Assembly (NCBI GenBank): GCA_035647835.1
Contig: DASRMS010000188.1
Coordinates: forward strand, 1-39,146
From: UBA9865 sp035647835
GTDB taxonomy: Bacteria > Bacillota > Dethiobacteria > Dethiobacterales > Dethiobacteraceae
Reading direction: 5' to 3'
Length of the DNA stretch: 39,146 nt
The translations under genes were made by a program, and so were the position numbers. The notes under the pieces are model-generated. The model saw only the letters and a program-made list of their open reading frames with translations. It ran no database searches and had not been told where the DNA came from. Numbering within the stretch: position 1 is the first letter of the stretch; every line of letters starts with the position of its first letter. Positions 6,915 to 14,493 of the stretch are shown in pieces.

Positions 6915-7567
6915 AGGATTGTCAGACGGAAATACTACAGACCGTACACTCACTTTGCCAGGAGCATTTAGTACTGGGCACTTGGGGTAATGTATCTACA
7001 CGCGAAGCACAGTATTTTTGGATTACTCCCAGCGGTATGCCCTACGATTGTTTAAAGCATGATGATTTAATTAAAATAGATTTAGCCACTGGCCAGGCTG
7101 CTGGACCGTGGAAAGCATCAACGGAATGGCCTTTACATGCCGCTATTTACCGAGGACGACCAGACTGTGCTGCGGTTGTCCATACGCACAGTGTTTATGC
7201 CACAGCTTTTGCCGTAGCGAATCTTCCTATTCCACCAGTAGTTGAGGATTTGGTGCAAATTGTCGGCGGCGGTGTGGCCGTGGCAGATTATGCTTTACCG
7301 GGGAGCAAAGAATTGGCGCAGCAGGCACTACTGGCCTTAGCCGACAACAATGCGGTGCTCTTAGCCAACCATGGCCTGGTTGGTATAGGAAAAAGCCTCA
7401 CTGAGGCGCTGACCGTTTGCCGGATTGTGGAAAAAACGGCCCAGGTTGTAATTCAAGCTAAAGCGTTAGGGCCTATTCGTGAAATAAGTCAGTCAGATAT
7501 TAAAGTAATGCGTCAATTTTATGTGACTGCTTATGGACCAGGTCATAAAAGGGAGGAGAGGCCATGA
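6911..7567 (+). CDS. Class II aldolase, probable 5-methylthioribulose-1-phosphate aldolase
   Basis: A 218-residue zinc-dependent aldolase/adducin-family protein. It keeps GNVSTR (26-31), ITPSGMPYD (38-46), the catalytic Glu72, and zinc ligands His91, His93 (HTHS) and His154 (NHGLVGIG), in the same spacing as L-fuculose-1-phosphate aldolase. The related MtnB dehydratase belongs to the same superfamily, but its oxygen-requiring downstream partners are not seen in this window. The position between mtnA and mtaD fits the DHAP-shunt aldolase (Ald2), which splits 5-methylthioribulose-1-phosphate to dihydroxyacetone phosphate and methylthioacetaldehyde. It overlaps both neighbours by 4 bases. Fold and active site are secure; the substrate rests on context. 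Confidence 0.85.
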   Translation: MKDCQTEILQTVHSLCQEHLVLGTWGNVSTREAQYFWITPSGMPYDCLKHDDLIKIDLATGQAAGPWKASTEWPLHAAIYRGRPDCAAVVHTHSVYATAFAVANLPIPPVVEDLVQIVGGGVAVADYALPGSKELAQQALLALADNNAVLLANHGLVGIGKSLTEALTVCRIVEKTAQVVIQAKALGPIREISQSDIKVMRQFYVTAYGPGHKREERP

Positions 7568-8868
7568 GAACACTTATTCAGAAGACAACAGTTATTACAT
7601 CTCATACTCAACCTGAAATTCTCGAGGATGCTGATGTAGTAATTGATGGACAGATATTTAGCTATGTTGGCCCAAGCCAAGCTTGGCAGGAAGACTTTTC
7701 GCAAATAATAGATGGGCGAGATAAAGTAGTGGCCCCTGGCTTTGTGAATGCACATAGTCATGCTGCCATGTCCCTGTTACGCTCATATGCTGATGATGTT
7801 CCTTTGATGTACTGGCTGGAAAAGCGTATTTGGCCCATTGAGGCCCGCTTAAAAAGAGAAGATGTTTATTGGGGAACAAAGTTAGCATTGGCAGAAATGA
7901 TTAAAGGCGGCACCACCGCTTTTGCTGATATGTATTTCTTTATGGAGCAAGTAGCTGAAGCTGTAGAAGAAGCAGGAATGCGGGCGGTGTTATGCAGAGG
8001 TTTGGTAGGTGTGGGGCAAGAAGCTGAATCTGGTCTGGAAGAAAGCAAACATTTTGTGCAGCGTTGGCACGGTCGGGCTGATGGCAGAATTACGACTATG
8101 TTGGGTCCACATGCTCCCTATACCTGTCCCCCAGACTATTTAAAACGTGTGCTAGCACTGCAAGAGGAGCTGCAGGTACCAATACATATCCATCTAGCAG
8201 AAACGACAGATGAGGTAGAAGATATTCGCAAGCAATATCAGCTGACACCAGTACAATTACTCAAGGATGTTGGTCTTTTGGACAGACCTGTATTGGCAGC
8301 CCACTGTGTCCATTTAACTGAAGACGATATGGATATTCTCAAAGCCTATGATGTGCATGTGGCACACAATCCTGGCAGTAATCTGAAACTTGGCAGTGGT
8401 GTGGCACCTGTACCTGATTTACTGTCCCGTGGCATCACCGTTGGCTTAGGAACTGATGGTGCGGCTAGTAATAATAATTTAGATATGATGGAAGAAATGA
8501 GGTTAGCCGCCTTACTACATAAAGGTGTACGCATGGATCCGACTGTGATTACTGCTGCGGAGGCACTAATGCTCGCCACTAGTGAGAGTGCCAAAGCAAT
8601 TTTCTTGGATCAGGTAGGTAAGATTACGGAAGGGATGAAAGCCGACTTAATCTTAGTAGATTTACATCAACCGCACCTAACCCCACGACATAACATCATC
8701 GCTCACTTGGTCTATGCTGCTCAACCTTCAGATATTTCGATCGTGATGGTAGATGGTAAGGTGCTGTGTGAGAATGGACGTCTAACCACACTTGACGAAG
8801 ACGAAATTATTTACCAAGCGGAACAGCGTGCTCAGTTCTTAGTCAAAGAAGACCAGGAAAACAATTAA
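7564..8868 (+). CDS. mtaD: 5-methylthioadenosine/S-adenosylhomocysteine deaminase
   Basis: Amidohydrolase-superfamily deaminase of 434 residues, converting MTA and SAH to methylthioinosine and S-inosylhomocysteine with loss of ammonia. Metal and catalytic residues are visible: His64 and His66 (NAHSHAAM), His210 and Glu213 (HIHLAE), His247 (AAHCVH) and Asp298 (GLGTDGAASNN). The segment ADDVPLMYWLEKRIWP is typical of the MtaD/TrzA group. The ATG overlaps the aldolase stop by 4 bases and has GGGAGGAG just upstream. As the last gene of the salvage operon it would supply the 6-oxopurine nucleosides for the phosphorylase. Substrate preference among MTA, SAH and adenosine cannot be read from sequence. 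Confidence 0.93.
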   Translation: MRTLIQKTTVITSHTQPEILEDADVVIDGQIFSYVGPSQAWQEDFSQIIDGRDKVVAPGFVNAHSHAAMSLLRSYADDVPLMYWLEKRIWPIEARLKREDVYWGTKLALAEMIKGGTTAFADMYFFMEQVAEAVEEAGMRAVLCRGLVGVGQEAESGLEESKHFVQRWHGRADGRITTMLGPHAPYTCPPDYLKRVLALQEELQVPIHIHLAETTDEVEDIRKQYQLTPVQLLKDVGLLDRPVLAAHCVHLTEDDMDILKAYDVHVAHNPGSNLKLGSGVAPVPDLLSRGITVGLGTDGAASNNNLDMMEEMRLAALLHKGVRMDPTVITAAEALMLATSESAKAIFLDQVGKITEGMKADLILVDLHQPHLTPRHNIIAHLVYAAQPSDISIVMVDGKVLCENGRLTTLDEDEIIYQAEQRAQFLVKEDQENN

Positions 8869-8892
8869 TAAGCCCAGCAGCAGCCGGGCTTA
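8869..8892. terminator. Hairpin between convergent mtaD and spore lipoprotein genes
   Basis: TAAGCCC (8869-8875) pairs with GGGCTTA (8886-8892) around a 10-base loop. There is no clear T-run on either strand, so termination strength is uncertain, but the position between convergent genes fits. Confidence 0.5.
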
Positions 8893-8902
8893 TGTAGCAG
8901 AT

Positions 8903-9484
8903 TTACTTATTGTTACCACTTTCAGCACGCATACGGCTTAACACATCTGTAATTTGATCAAAGAATGTAGAAATCGGTTTGCCGTTTCTAATACCACGCG
9001 AGATATCCTGCAGCTGTTTGACGAGGTCCGGGTTCGCAGAAACATAAGCATTGACAATACTTGGTTCCCGATCTTCAATGCGTCGAGCTACTTCTTGCTT
9101 AAGTTCCTTTTCACCACGCTGCGCTGTTTCAGCGCGCTCCAAAGTAATACCAACCAGTGCCATATTGGAAATGACCACAACTACTGAATTATCAACGCCT
9201 TGCACACCAGTGGCGATGTCAGCGATTCTTTCTGCCATCTGCGTAGCATCTGGGGTGGGCTGACCTGGCGGCTGTTCTCTTGGTGTTTGTGGCTGCGGCG
9301 CCGGCGGTGGGTTAACGCCTGGGTTGGGTTGTGGTGTTTGATTAGGCGCTAAATTTGGGTCAGGCACAGGTGTTGGTACAGGCTGTCGTTCCGGTTCAGG
9401 GCGGCGGAAGAGCGAACAACTGCTCACGAACAAAGAAGCAACCAGAAGCAGGGACAGGAAGTAAACTAATTTTTTTGTTTTCAT
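8903..9484 (-). CDS. YhcN/YlaJ-family sporulation lipoprotein
   Basis: A 193-residue lipoprotein. A positively charged N-terminus and hydrophobic stretch lead to a lipobox VSSC with Cys at about residue 23, giving lipid anchoring to a membrane. Residues 29-80 form a Pro/Gln-rich linker, probably disordered. The C-terminal domain (about 82-190) contains ADIATGVQGVDNSVVVVISNMALVGI-like YhcN/YlaJ features, with alternating beta strands and charged helices (ERAETAQRGEKELKQEVARRI). Family members are found in the spore inner membrane or cortex of endospore formers. ATG is preceded by AAGGAGGTGA. It is transcribed divergently from surE and converges with mtaD. Confidence 0.85.
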   Translation of the reverse strand: MKTKKLVYFLSLLLVASLFVSSCSLFRRPEPERQPVPTPVPDPNLAPNQTPQPNPGVNPPPAPQPQTPREQPPGQPTPDATQMAERIADIATGVQGVDNSVVVVISNMALVGITLERAETAQRGEKELKQEVARRIEDREPSIVNAYVSANPDLVKQLQDISRGIRNGKPISTFFDQITDVLSRMRAESGNNK

Positions 9485-9626
9485 TGTCTCACCTCCTTGC
9501 TCTGTTAGTGTTTGAGCCTGCAGTTTTTTTATACTGTATTAAGTTGCATCGCTTGCCAAATAATAAGTTGAGCTTACTTTATTTACCACATAAATAAGTA
9601 GTAATAATAACAAGTGGAGGGATGGC

Positions 9627-10403
9627 ATGAGAGTTTTAGTCACTAATGATGATGGCGTTTATGCTGAGGGAATACAAGCACTAGCACAGGAGATAACAAA
9701 AATTGCTGAAACATATGTTGTCGCTCCTGATCATGAGCAAAGTGCTACTGGTCACGCTATTACGATGCACCGACCGCTGTTGGCAGAAGAAGTTAAATAT
9801 CACCATTTGCCAGAATTATCACCGTGGAAGGTTAATGGTACGCCAGCCGATTGTGTGAAGTTGGCTGTAGAAGCACTGCTGCCGCATAAACCGGATTTAG
9901 TTATCTCCGGCATCAATCGTGGTGCAAATCTAGGTACTGACGTACTGTATTCAGGCACTGTTTCTGCGGCGATCGAAGGAGTAGTGCTGGGGATTCCAGC
10001 AATTGCCGTCAGTCTAGCTGAATACCATGATCCGCACTATGAATATGCAGCTGCATTTACTGCTCGTTTGGCGAAACAGTTTATGCAGCAAAAGCAAGAG
10101 GGCGAAATGCTCTTAAATGTTAATGTGCCTGGATGTGCCGCTGAAGAAATACGCGGTGTCGCTGTAAACCGTTTAGGTGTACGTCACTATAAAAATCCGT
10201 TTGAGAAACGTACAGACCCACGCGGACGCTCTTATTACTGGTTAGCAGGAGAAATAGTAGATTTAGAAGGGGAAAATGATACGGATGTGGCAGCAATTAA
10301 AGCAGGTAAAATATCCATCACCCCTATTCAGCATGATTTAACCAACTTTTTACTGCTAGATAAAGTAAGGGAGTGGCTAACTGACATGAAGGGTAGGAAC
10401 TAA
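9627..10403 (+). CDS. surE: 5'/3'-nucleotidase SurE
   Basis: Metal-dependent survival-protein-E phosphatase, acting on nucleoside 5'- and 3'-monophosphates in the cytoplasm. At 258 residues it has the usual length. Metal ligands are Asp8 and Asp9 (TNDDG), Ser39 (DHEQSATGHAIT) and Asn97 (SGINRGANLG), and it has the family VNGTPADCV and DVLYSGTVSAA segments. The ATG follows GGAGGGATGGC. A weak promoter candidate (TTGAGC, 17 bases, TAAATA at about 9570-9598) lies upstream. It is monocistronic by spacing: 150 bases separate it from the next gene. A role in recycling nucleotides near the nucleoside salvage operon is possible but not shown. Confidence 0.95.
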   Translation: MRVLVTNDDGVYAEGIQALAQEITKIAETYVVAPDHEQSATGHAITMHRPLLAEEVKYHHLPELSPWKVNGTPADCVKLAVEALLPHKPDLVISGINRGANLGTDVLYSGTVSAAIEGVVLGIPAIAVSLAEYHDPHYEYAAAFTARLAKQFMQQKQEGEMLLNVNVPGCAAEEIRGVAVNRLGVRHYKNPFEKRTDPRGRSYYWLAGEIVDLEGENDTDVAAIKAGKISITPIQHDLTNFLLLDKVREWLTDMKGRN

Positions 10404-10485
10404 TTTTCTAAACCGCAATTTAAAAGCATATAATTTCATGACTTTCTCCATCTATGGGGCATAAAGATAGTATCGTGAATAGTTG

Positions 10486-10530
10486 GTTCAACAAAATGCC
10501 AGTATGGTTGAACAAACCTTAATATACTGG
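10486..10530 (+). promoter_or_regulatory. Overlapping inverted repeats upstream of the tautomerase gene
   Basis: GTTCAAC (10486-10492) is inverted as GTTGAAC (10507-10513). A second stem, CCAGTAT (10499-10505) with ATACTGG (10524-10530), extended by GGTT/AACC, uses part of the same bases. The two pairings exclude each other. This could be an operator or a leader with alternative folds; no known riboswitch was recognised. Confidence 0.4.
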
Positions 10531-10555
10531 AATTTGCACAAAAGGAGGAATGAGG

Positions 10556-10741
10556 ATGCCGACATTTTTCTTTTACGGACCCAGTTTAGAACTAGAAAAG
10601 AAGAGAACAATGATTAAAGAAATTACCGCCGCTGCAAGCAAGGCTACAGGAATACCGGAAAAATCTTTTACAATTTATTTGCGTGAGACGCAGCATGAGA
10701 ATGTAAGCGTTGGTGGCAAACTACTTTCGGAAAGAGATTAA
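10556..10741 (+). CDS. 4-oxalocrotonate tautomerase-like protein
   Basis: A 61-residue protein of the tautomerase superfamily, usually hexameric and using an N-terminal proline as general base after removal of Met. The start at 10556 gives Met-Pro-Thr, placing Pro in the catalytic position; the ATG six bases upstream (10550) would bury it, and the AAAGGAGG is spaced better for 10556. The beta-alpha-beta outline (TFFFYGPSL, then a long amphipathic helix with KATGIPEKSFTIYLRE) is typical. The substrate is unknown, since family members range from oxalocrotonate tautomerase to dehalogenases. It stands alone, followed by a strong terminator. Confidence 0.85.
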   Translation: MPTFFFYGPSLELEKKRTMIKEITAAASKATGIPEKSFTIYLRETQHENVSVGGKLLSERD

Positions 10742-10746
10742 GGAAG

Positions 10747-10787
10747 ATAGAACAACTTGTTTACGGACAAGTTGTTCTATTTTTTTA
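10747..10787 (+). terminator. Rho-independent terminator after tautomerase gene
   Basis: A 13-bp stem (ATAGAACAACTTG with CAAGTTGTTCTAT) around an 8-base loop, followed by seven T. Confidence 0.93.
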
Positions 10788-10834
10788 GCTAGAGACATAG
10801 AAATAAATGAGAAATCTTGTAGGGGATGATGTTG

Positions 10835-11584
10835 ATGAGACTGGCTCCTGTGGAAAATAAGCCAGAAAAACAGCATATATTTTTACAGCCGTACTTTATT
10901 ATCACTTTCGTTGTTGTGGTTTTAAGTAGTGTGTGTGTATTTCTATTAACGCGACAGAAAGAGGAAGCAGTACCTACCATGCTAGATATAGTAGCAGAAA
11001 CTACCGCAGCGGCCGCGGCCCATAAGCATTATAATCTTGTAATTGAAGAAAGCGGGCCGGGGTATTTACTACGTTTTAGTGGTCAAGTACATGATGACCG
11101 CCTTTATGGTAAAATTGATGGTTACGATCTGGAGATATTTGCAGATGAAGATCAGTTTTTTATTAAAAATTCACTGGCGTCAGAGTGGCAGGATATAAAA
11201 ACGGCGAAGTTAGAAACCTTACCCACTTTAATACGTGACCCACATTATTTATTAGCAAATTTGATGGCTGGTAAAGAAATAGCCATCGAAACAGGAACGC
11301 CGCGGACAGTAGATGATGTGATCTGTCAGACTTACTTTCTGGAAATACCGCCACCAAACTTGCAGCTGTTAACACGTTTTTCCACAGATGCTACACTAGA
11401 TAAATTGCAGGTCTATCTCTGGTTTGCTGAAGAAAGCGGCTTTATGCATCGGCTGGCAGTGATGATGAATGTCACTGTGGCTGAGGAAACTATCCAAATC
11501 AATCGTACCTATAACTTAAGTCCTGAGGCTAAAGATTTTCCTGAAGATATACCCAAAATCAATCGTAAAGTAATGCCGATTTAA
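10835..11584 (+). CDS. Membrane-anchored protein with LolA/LppX-like extracytoplasmic domain
   Basis: A 249-residue protein with one N-terminal membrane segment (about residues 19-39, FIITFVVVVLSSVCVFLL) and a large outside domain. The domain is beta-rich, with LVIEESGPGYLLRFSGQV, LYGKIDGYDLEIFADEDQFFIKN and CQTYFLEIP strands, resembling LolA/LppX/YhcN-type lipid-binding folds used by several spore-former envelope proteins; this is a shape match, not a family identification. Possible ATGs lie at 10826, 10829 and 10835; the only purine-rich site (AGGGG, 10821-10825) gives workable spacing only for 10835. Function is unknown. The next gene is 87 bases downstream, after T-rich sequence without a strong stem. 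Confidence 0.7.
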   Translation: MRLAPVENKPEKQHIFLQPYFIITFVVVVLSSVCVFLLTRQKEEAVPTMLDIVAETTAAAAAHKHYNLVIEESGPGYLLRFSGQVHDDRLYGKIDGYDLEIFADEDQFFIKNSLASEWQDIKTAKLETLPTLIRDPHYLLANLMAGKEIAIETGTPRTVDDVICQTYFLEIPPPNLQLLTRFSTDATLDKLQVYLWFAEESGFMHRLAVMMNVTVAEETIQINRTYNLSPEAKDFPEDIPKINRKVMPI

Positions 11585-11671
11585 TCCTTTGTAGAAAAAA
11601 AATGATACTTTTTGGTTTTTTTTTGTCAGTTTAAGCCATATTAGTTACCAAAGCAAATTTGGAGGGCTAAG

Positions 11672-11962
11672 ATGGCTTTTATTATTTGGCTGCTCGGTCT
11701 TGCGGATGTCTATCTGACCAAATATGGCCTGCAAATTGGTGTAATTACAGAGGGAAATCCTATAATGGGCTATCTATTTAACCTAAATTCCCATTGGGCA
11801 ATCATTTTTTCCTTAAGCTTATCTGGTTTGCTGTTATATTGTCTGCAGAGGCTGTGCTTACGTACAACAATGGCGGAAAAAGCGATGAAGGGGTTACTTG
11901 TTGTACGAATATTGGTTATCGGCTTACATCTCAACTGGCTTTATCAATATTATTGTCTTTAG
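11672..11962 (+). CDS. Small integral membrane protein, DUF5658-like
   Basis: A 96-residue protein with three hydrophobic segments (about 2-20, 42-60 and 72-94). The layout LADVYLTKYGLQIGVITEGNPIMGYLFNL, an Asp in the first helix followed by E-NP-M, matches the DUF5658 pattern of small membrane proteins of unknown role. GGAGG precedes the ATG. The zinc-ribbon gene begins 57 bases downstream. Confidence 0.7.
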   Translation: MAFIIWLLGLADVYLTKYGLQIGVITEGNPIMGYLFNLNSHWAIIFSLSLSGLLLYCLQRLCLRTTMAEKAMKGLLVVRILVIGLHLNWLYQYYCL

Positions 11963-12019
11963 AAAGGAATTGCCAATTTTGTGTCGAAATTACTAGCGTA
12001 ATGAAGGAGGAGAGCTAGA

Positions 12020-12214
12020 ATGTTTTACTATGTATGTTGTCCTGAATGTAATACTGATTTAAGCCAGCATGTTGATGAAGAGGATCCCACTGAAAGCATT
12101 GTTATTTGCAGTCATTGTAAAACCGCTCTACAACTACAACATGTCGACCAATGGGATGAAGATATGGGCTTTGACGTGACCTTATTCTGGTTTGAAAAAG
12201 TGGCAGAAGCATAG
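12020..12214 (+). CDS. Small zinc-ribbon protein
   Basis: A 64-residue acidic protein with two Cys pairs, CCPEC near residue 7 and CSHC near residue 31, that can form one zinc ribbon. The C-terminal part is acidic and aromatic (WDEDMGFDVTLFWFEK). Start supported by AAGGAGGAG upstream. No specific family recognised. It resembles in size and Cys spacing the other small ribbon at 19782-20009, but without clear sequence identity. Confidence 0.7.
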   Translation: MFYYVCCPECNTDLSQHVDEEDPTESIVICSHCKTALQLQHVDQWDEDMGFDVTLFWFEKVAEA

Positions 12215-12217
12215 CAA

Positions 12218-12241
12218 AAAGCCGTGGTTACCCACGGCTTT
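12218..12241. terminator. Bidirectional terminator between zinc-ribbon gene and tRNA-Trp
   Basis: Stem AAAGCCGTGG/CCACGGCTTT with a 4-base loop. On the minus strand it is followed by TTTTT, so it serves tRNA-Trp well; the plus strand tail is interrupted. Confidence 0.8.
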
Positions 12242-12269
12242 ACTATTTGTTAAGGCTATTTTTTTAAAA

Positions 12270-12344
12270 TGGCAGGGGAGACAGGATTCGAACCTGCAAC
12301 CGACGGTTTTGGAGACCGCTACTCTACCGTTGAGCCACTCCCCT
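12270..12344 (-). tRNA. tRNA-Trp (anticodon CCA)
   Basis: A 75-nt cloverleaf with encoded CCA end. The acceptor is AGGGGAG/CTCCCCT, anticodon loop CTCCAAA, and T-loop TTCGAAT. It is a single-gene unit with its own promoter and terminator. Confidence 0.96.
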
Positions 12345-12356
12345 GCGGCATAATCT

Positions 12357-12385
12357 ATTGTAGCTTAGATTGGACATTTTGTCAA
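12357..12385 (-). promoter_or_regulatory. Sigma-A promoter of tRNA-Trp
   Basis: Minus strand TTGACA, a 17-base spacer, then TACAAT, ending 12 bases before the tRNA 5' end. Confidence 0.9.
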
Positions 12386-12467
12386 TATGCTGGCTGGCTG
12401 CGGACAATCTTGAACGGTGACAGTCGTCCTCTTAACGCCCTCAACAGGATGAGAAATATAATATGCC

Positions 12468-12496
12468 TTGCTTAAATGCAGTGCCTGTTATAAAAT
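12468..12496 (+). promoter_or_regulatory. Probable sigma-A promoter of proCBA
   Basis: TTGCTT, a 17-base spacer, then TAAAAT, about 38 bases before the proC start codon. The -10 box matches at five of six bases and the -35 box only moderately. Confidence 0.55.
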
Positions 12497-12534
12497 ATAA
12501 AGAAACTTTAGTGATTGTTGTGGGGGGTGAGACA

Positions 12535-13335
12535 ATGCGTGAGCACATAGGTTTGATTGGTATTGGCGCCATGGGTAGTGCACTGCTGAAAGGGTTATTA
12601 AGTTCAGGGATAGAACCGGATAAAATTATCGTTGCTGATGCAGCAGAAGCAAAACTGCAGCAGGCCGCTGTAACCTACCAAGTATTGATTGGAGAGGTTT
12701 GTGAGGTAGCCACCGCTGCCAGGGTTTTATTTCTAGCGGTGAAGCCGCAAGATATGCCTTCCTTGCTCTTACAACTATCACCGCTGCTGCAGCAGGATCA
12801 GGTTGTGGTCTCCGTGGCCGCCGGTGTGACCATCCAGGCAATTGAAGAAAATCTGTCGGCCCAGGTCGGTGTGATTCGCGTAATGCCCAATACTCCTTGT
12901 TTAATAAATGCAGGTGTCCTAGCCATTAGTGCCGGACACCATGTACAGGAAGCAGATATACATCTAGTAGAGACCTGGCTAAAAAATATGGGCAGTGTCT
13001 ATTTAGTTCCAGAAAAGCTGCTGGATGCTGTGACCGCAGTAAGCGGCAGTGGTCCAGCCTATGTTTATTTGTTTTTGGAGGCTTTGGCCGATGGCGGCGT
13101 CTTAGCTGGGCTGCCTAGAGTTCTGGCCCAAGAGTTGGCGGTGGAGACAGTGCTTGGTGCGGCGCAAATGGTTAAAGCAACAGCTCAACATCCTGCGCTG
13201 CTGCGAGAAATGGTGACCTCTCCTGGAGGTACCACGGCGGCTGCTCTGTTGGCCTTAGAGCAGGGCGGGCTCCGAGGTACGCTGCAGCAAGCTGTAAAAG
13301 CAGCAGCCGAGCGCTCAAAGGAGCTGGGAAGTTAA
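12535..13335 (+). CDS. proC: Pyrroline-5-carboxylate reductase
   Basis: NAD(P)H-dependent reductase making L-proline from pyrroline-5-carboxylate, the last step of proline synthesis. The 266 residues match the family length. The N-terminus carries the Rossmann motif GIGAMG (8-13); LAVKPQ, VIRVMPNTPC, the SGSGPAY segment and the C-terminal SPGGTTAAAL segment are all present. I start at 12535, where GGGGGGTGAGACA precedes ATG; the in-frame ATG at 12463 would add 24 residues without homology and lies upstream of the likely promoter. First gene of proC-proB-proA, with proB starting at the next base. Confidence 0.96.
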   Translation: MREHIGLIGIGAMGSALLKGLLSSGIEPDKIIVADAAEAKLQQAAVTYQVLIGEVCEVATAARVLFLAVKPQDMPSLLLQLSPLLQQDQVVVSVAAGVTIQAIEENLSAQVGVIRVMPNTPCLINAGVLAISAGHHVQEADIHLVETWLKNMGSVYLVPEKLLDAVTAVSGSGPAYVYLFLEALADGGVLAGLPRVLAQELAVETVLGAAQMVKATAQHPALLREMVTSPGGTTAAALLALEQGGLRGTLQQAVKAAAERSKELGS

Positions 13336-14463
13336 GTGGCAAATAACAGGGGCCTGCTTAAAAATACCCAAACAATAGTTGTCAAGGTTGGTTCAAGAAC
13401 ATTAACTCATGCCACAGGCAAACTTAATCTGCGCATGTTGGAGAAGATTGTGCGGGAATTAGCCGATCTAGCTAACCAAGGCCGCCAAGTAATTTTAGTG
13501 ACTTCGGGGGCCGTCGCTGCCGGTATTGGTCGCTTGGGTTTGTCGGCCAAGCCGCAGAGCATGCCGGAGAAACAGGCTGTTGCTGCCATTGGGCAAGGTT
13601 TGTTGATCCAAATGTACGAAAAACTATTTGCCGAGTATGGACTGATAGCGGCACAGGTTTTGCTTACGCGAGATGATGTTAATGATCGCCAGCGTTATTT
13701 AAATTCCCGCAACACTTTACAGGCTTTACTTAGATATGGGGCTATTCCCATTATTAATGAGAATGATACCGTCGCGGTAGAAGAAATAGAGTTCGGTGAT
13801 AACGACACTTTATCTGCGATGGTGGCCAGTATTATTGCTGCCGATCTACTAGTTTTACTTTCTGACATTGATGGTCTATATACGGCTAACCCTAAAGTTG
13901 ATGCTTCTGCTCAAAGAGTGAGTTATGTGGAAGAAGTGACCGCGAAAATTAAAGCACTCGCTGGGGAAACTAATGAAACACTGGCTACCGGTGGCATGAT
14001 TACTAAATTAACGGCAGCAGAGATAGCAGGCAATTCGGGTGTGCAAATGGTGATTGCCAATGGCCGAGAACAAAATATCTTACAAAGAATCCTAGACGGG
14101 GAAGATGTGGGCACATTATTCTGTGCACGTGATAAGATGTTAGAAAGCCGTAAACGCTGGATTGCCTATGGGCAGCAGCCGCAGGGCTCTCTGTTGGTGG
14201 ATGCTGGTGCCAAAAAAGCTTTATTGGCAGATGGTAAAAGCCTGCTGCCCAGCGGCATTGTTAAAGTAAACGGTACTTTTAGTCAAGGTGAGCTGGTAGC
14301 GATCAAAGATCTAGCTGGTAAGGAGTTCGCGCGGGGTTTAGTTAATTACTGTTCCGCAGAACTGCAGACCATTCAAGGCCTCCGTACAGAACAAGCTGCA
14401 GAAGTGCTGCAAAAAGACTGTGGGGAAGCAGTACATAGAAATAATATGGTGGTCAATAGTTAG
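13336..14463 (+). CDS. proB: Glutamate 5-kinase
   Basis: ATP-dependent kinase forming gamma-glutamyl phosphate, the first and feedback-controlled step of proline synthesis. At 375 residues it is the long form: an amino acid kinase domain (about 10-260; VVKVGSRTLT, TSGAVAAGIGRLG, INENDTVAVEEIEFGDND, DIDGLYTANP, ATGGMITKLTAAEIA) followed by a PUA domain (about 280-360, with LLPSGIVKVNGTFSQGELV). The PUA domain is often linked to proline feedback inhibition. The start is GTG immediately after the proC stop; AAGGAG lies inside the proC end at rather long spacing. proA begins 30 bases downstream. Confidence 0.96.
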   Translation: MANNRGLLKNTQTIVVKVGSRTLTHATGKLNLRMLEKIVRELADLANQGRQVILVTSGAVAAGIGRLGLSAKPQSMPEKQAVAAIGQGLLIQMYEKLFAEYGLIAAQVLLTRDDVNDRQRYLNSRNTLQALLRYGAIPIINENDTVAVEEIEFGDNDTLSAMVASIIAADLLVLLSDIDGLYTANPKVDASAQRVSYVEEVTAKIKALAGETNETLATGGMITKLTAAEIAGNSGVQMVIANGREQNILQRILDGEDVGTLFCARDKMLESRKRWIAYGQQPQGSLLVDAGAKKALLADGKSLLPSGIVKVNGTFSQGELVAIKDLAGKEFARGLVNYCSAELQTIQGLRTEQAAEVLQKDCGEAVHRNNMVVNS

Positions 14464-14493
14464 TTGGCTGCTGTGAAAAAAGGAGTTGTTAGC

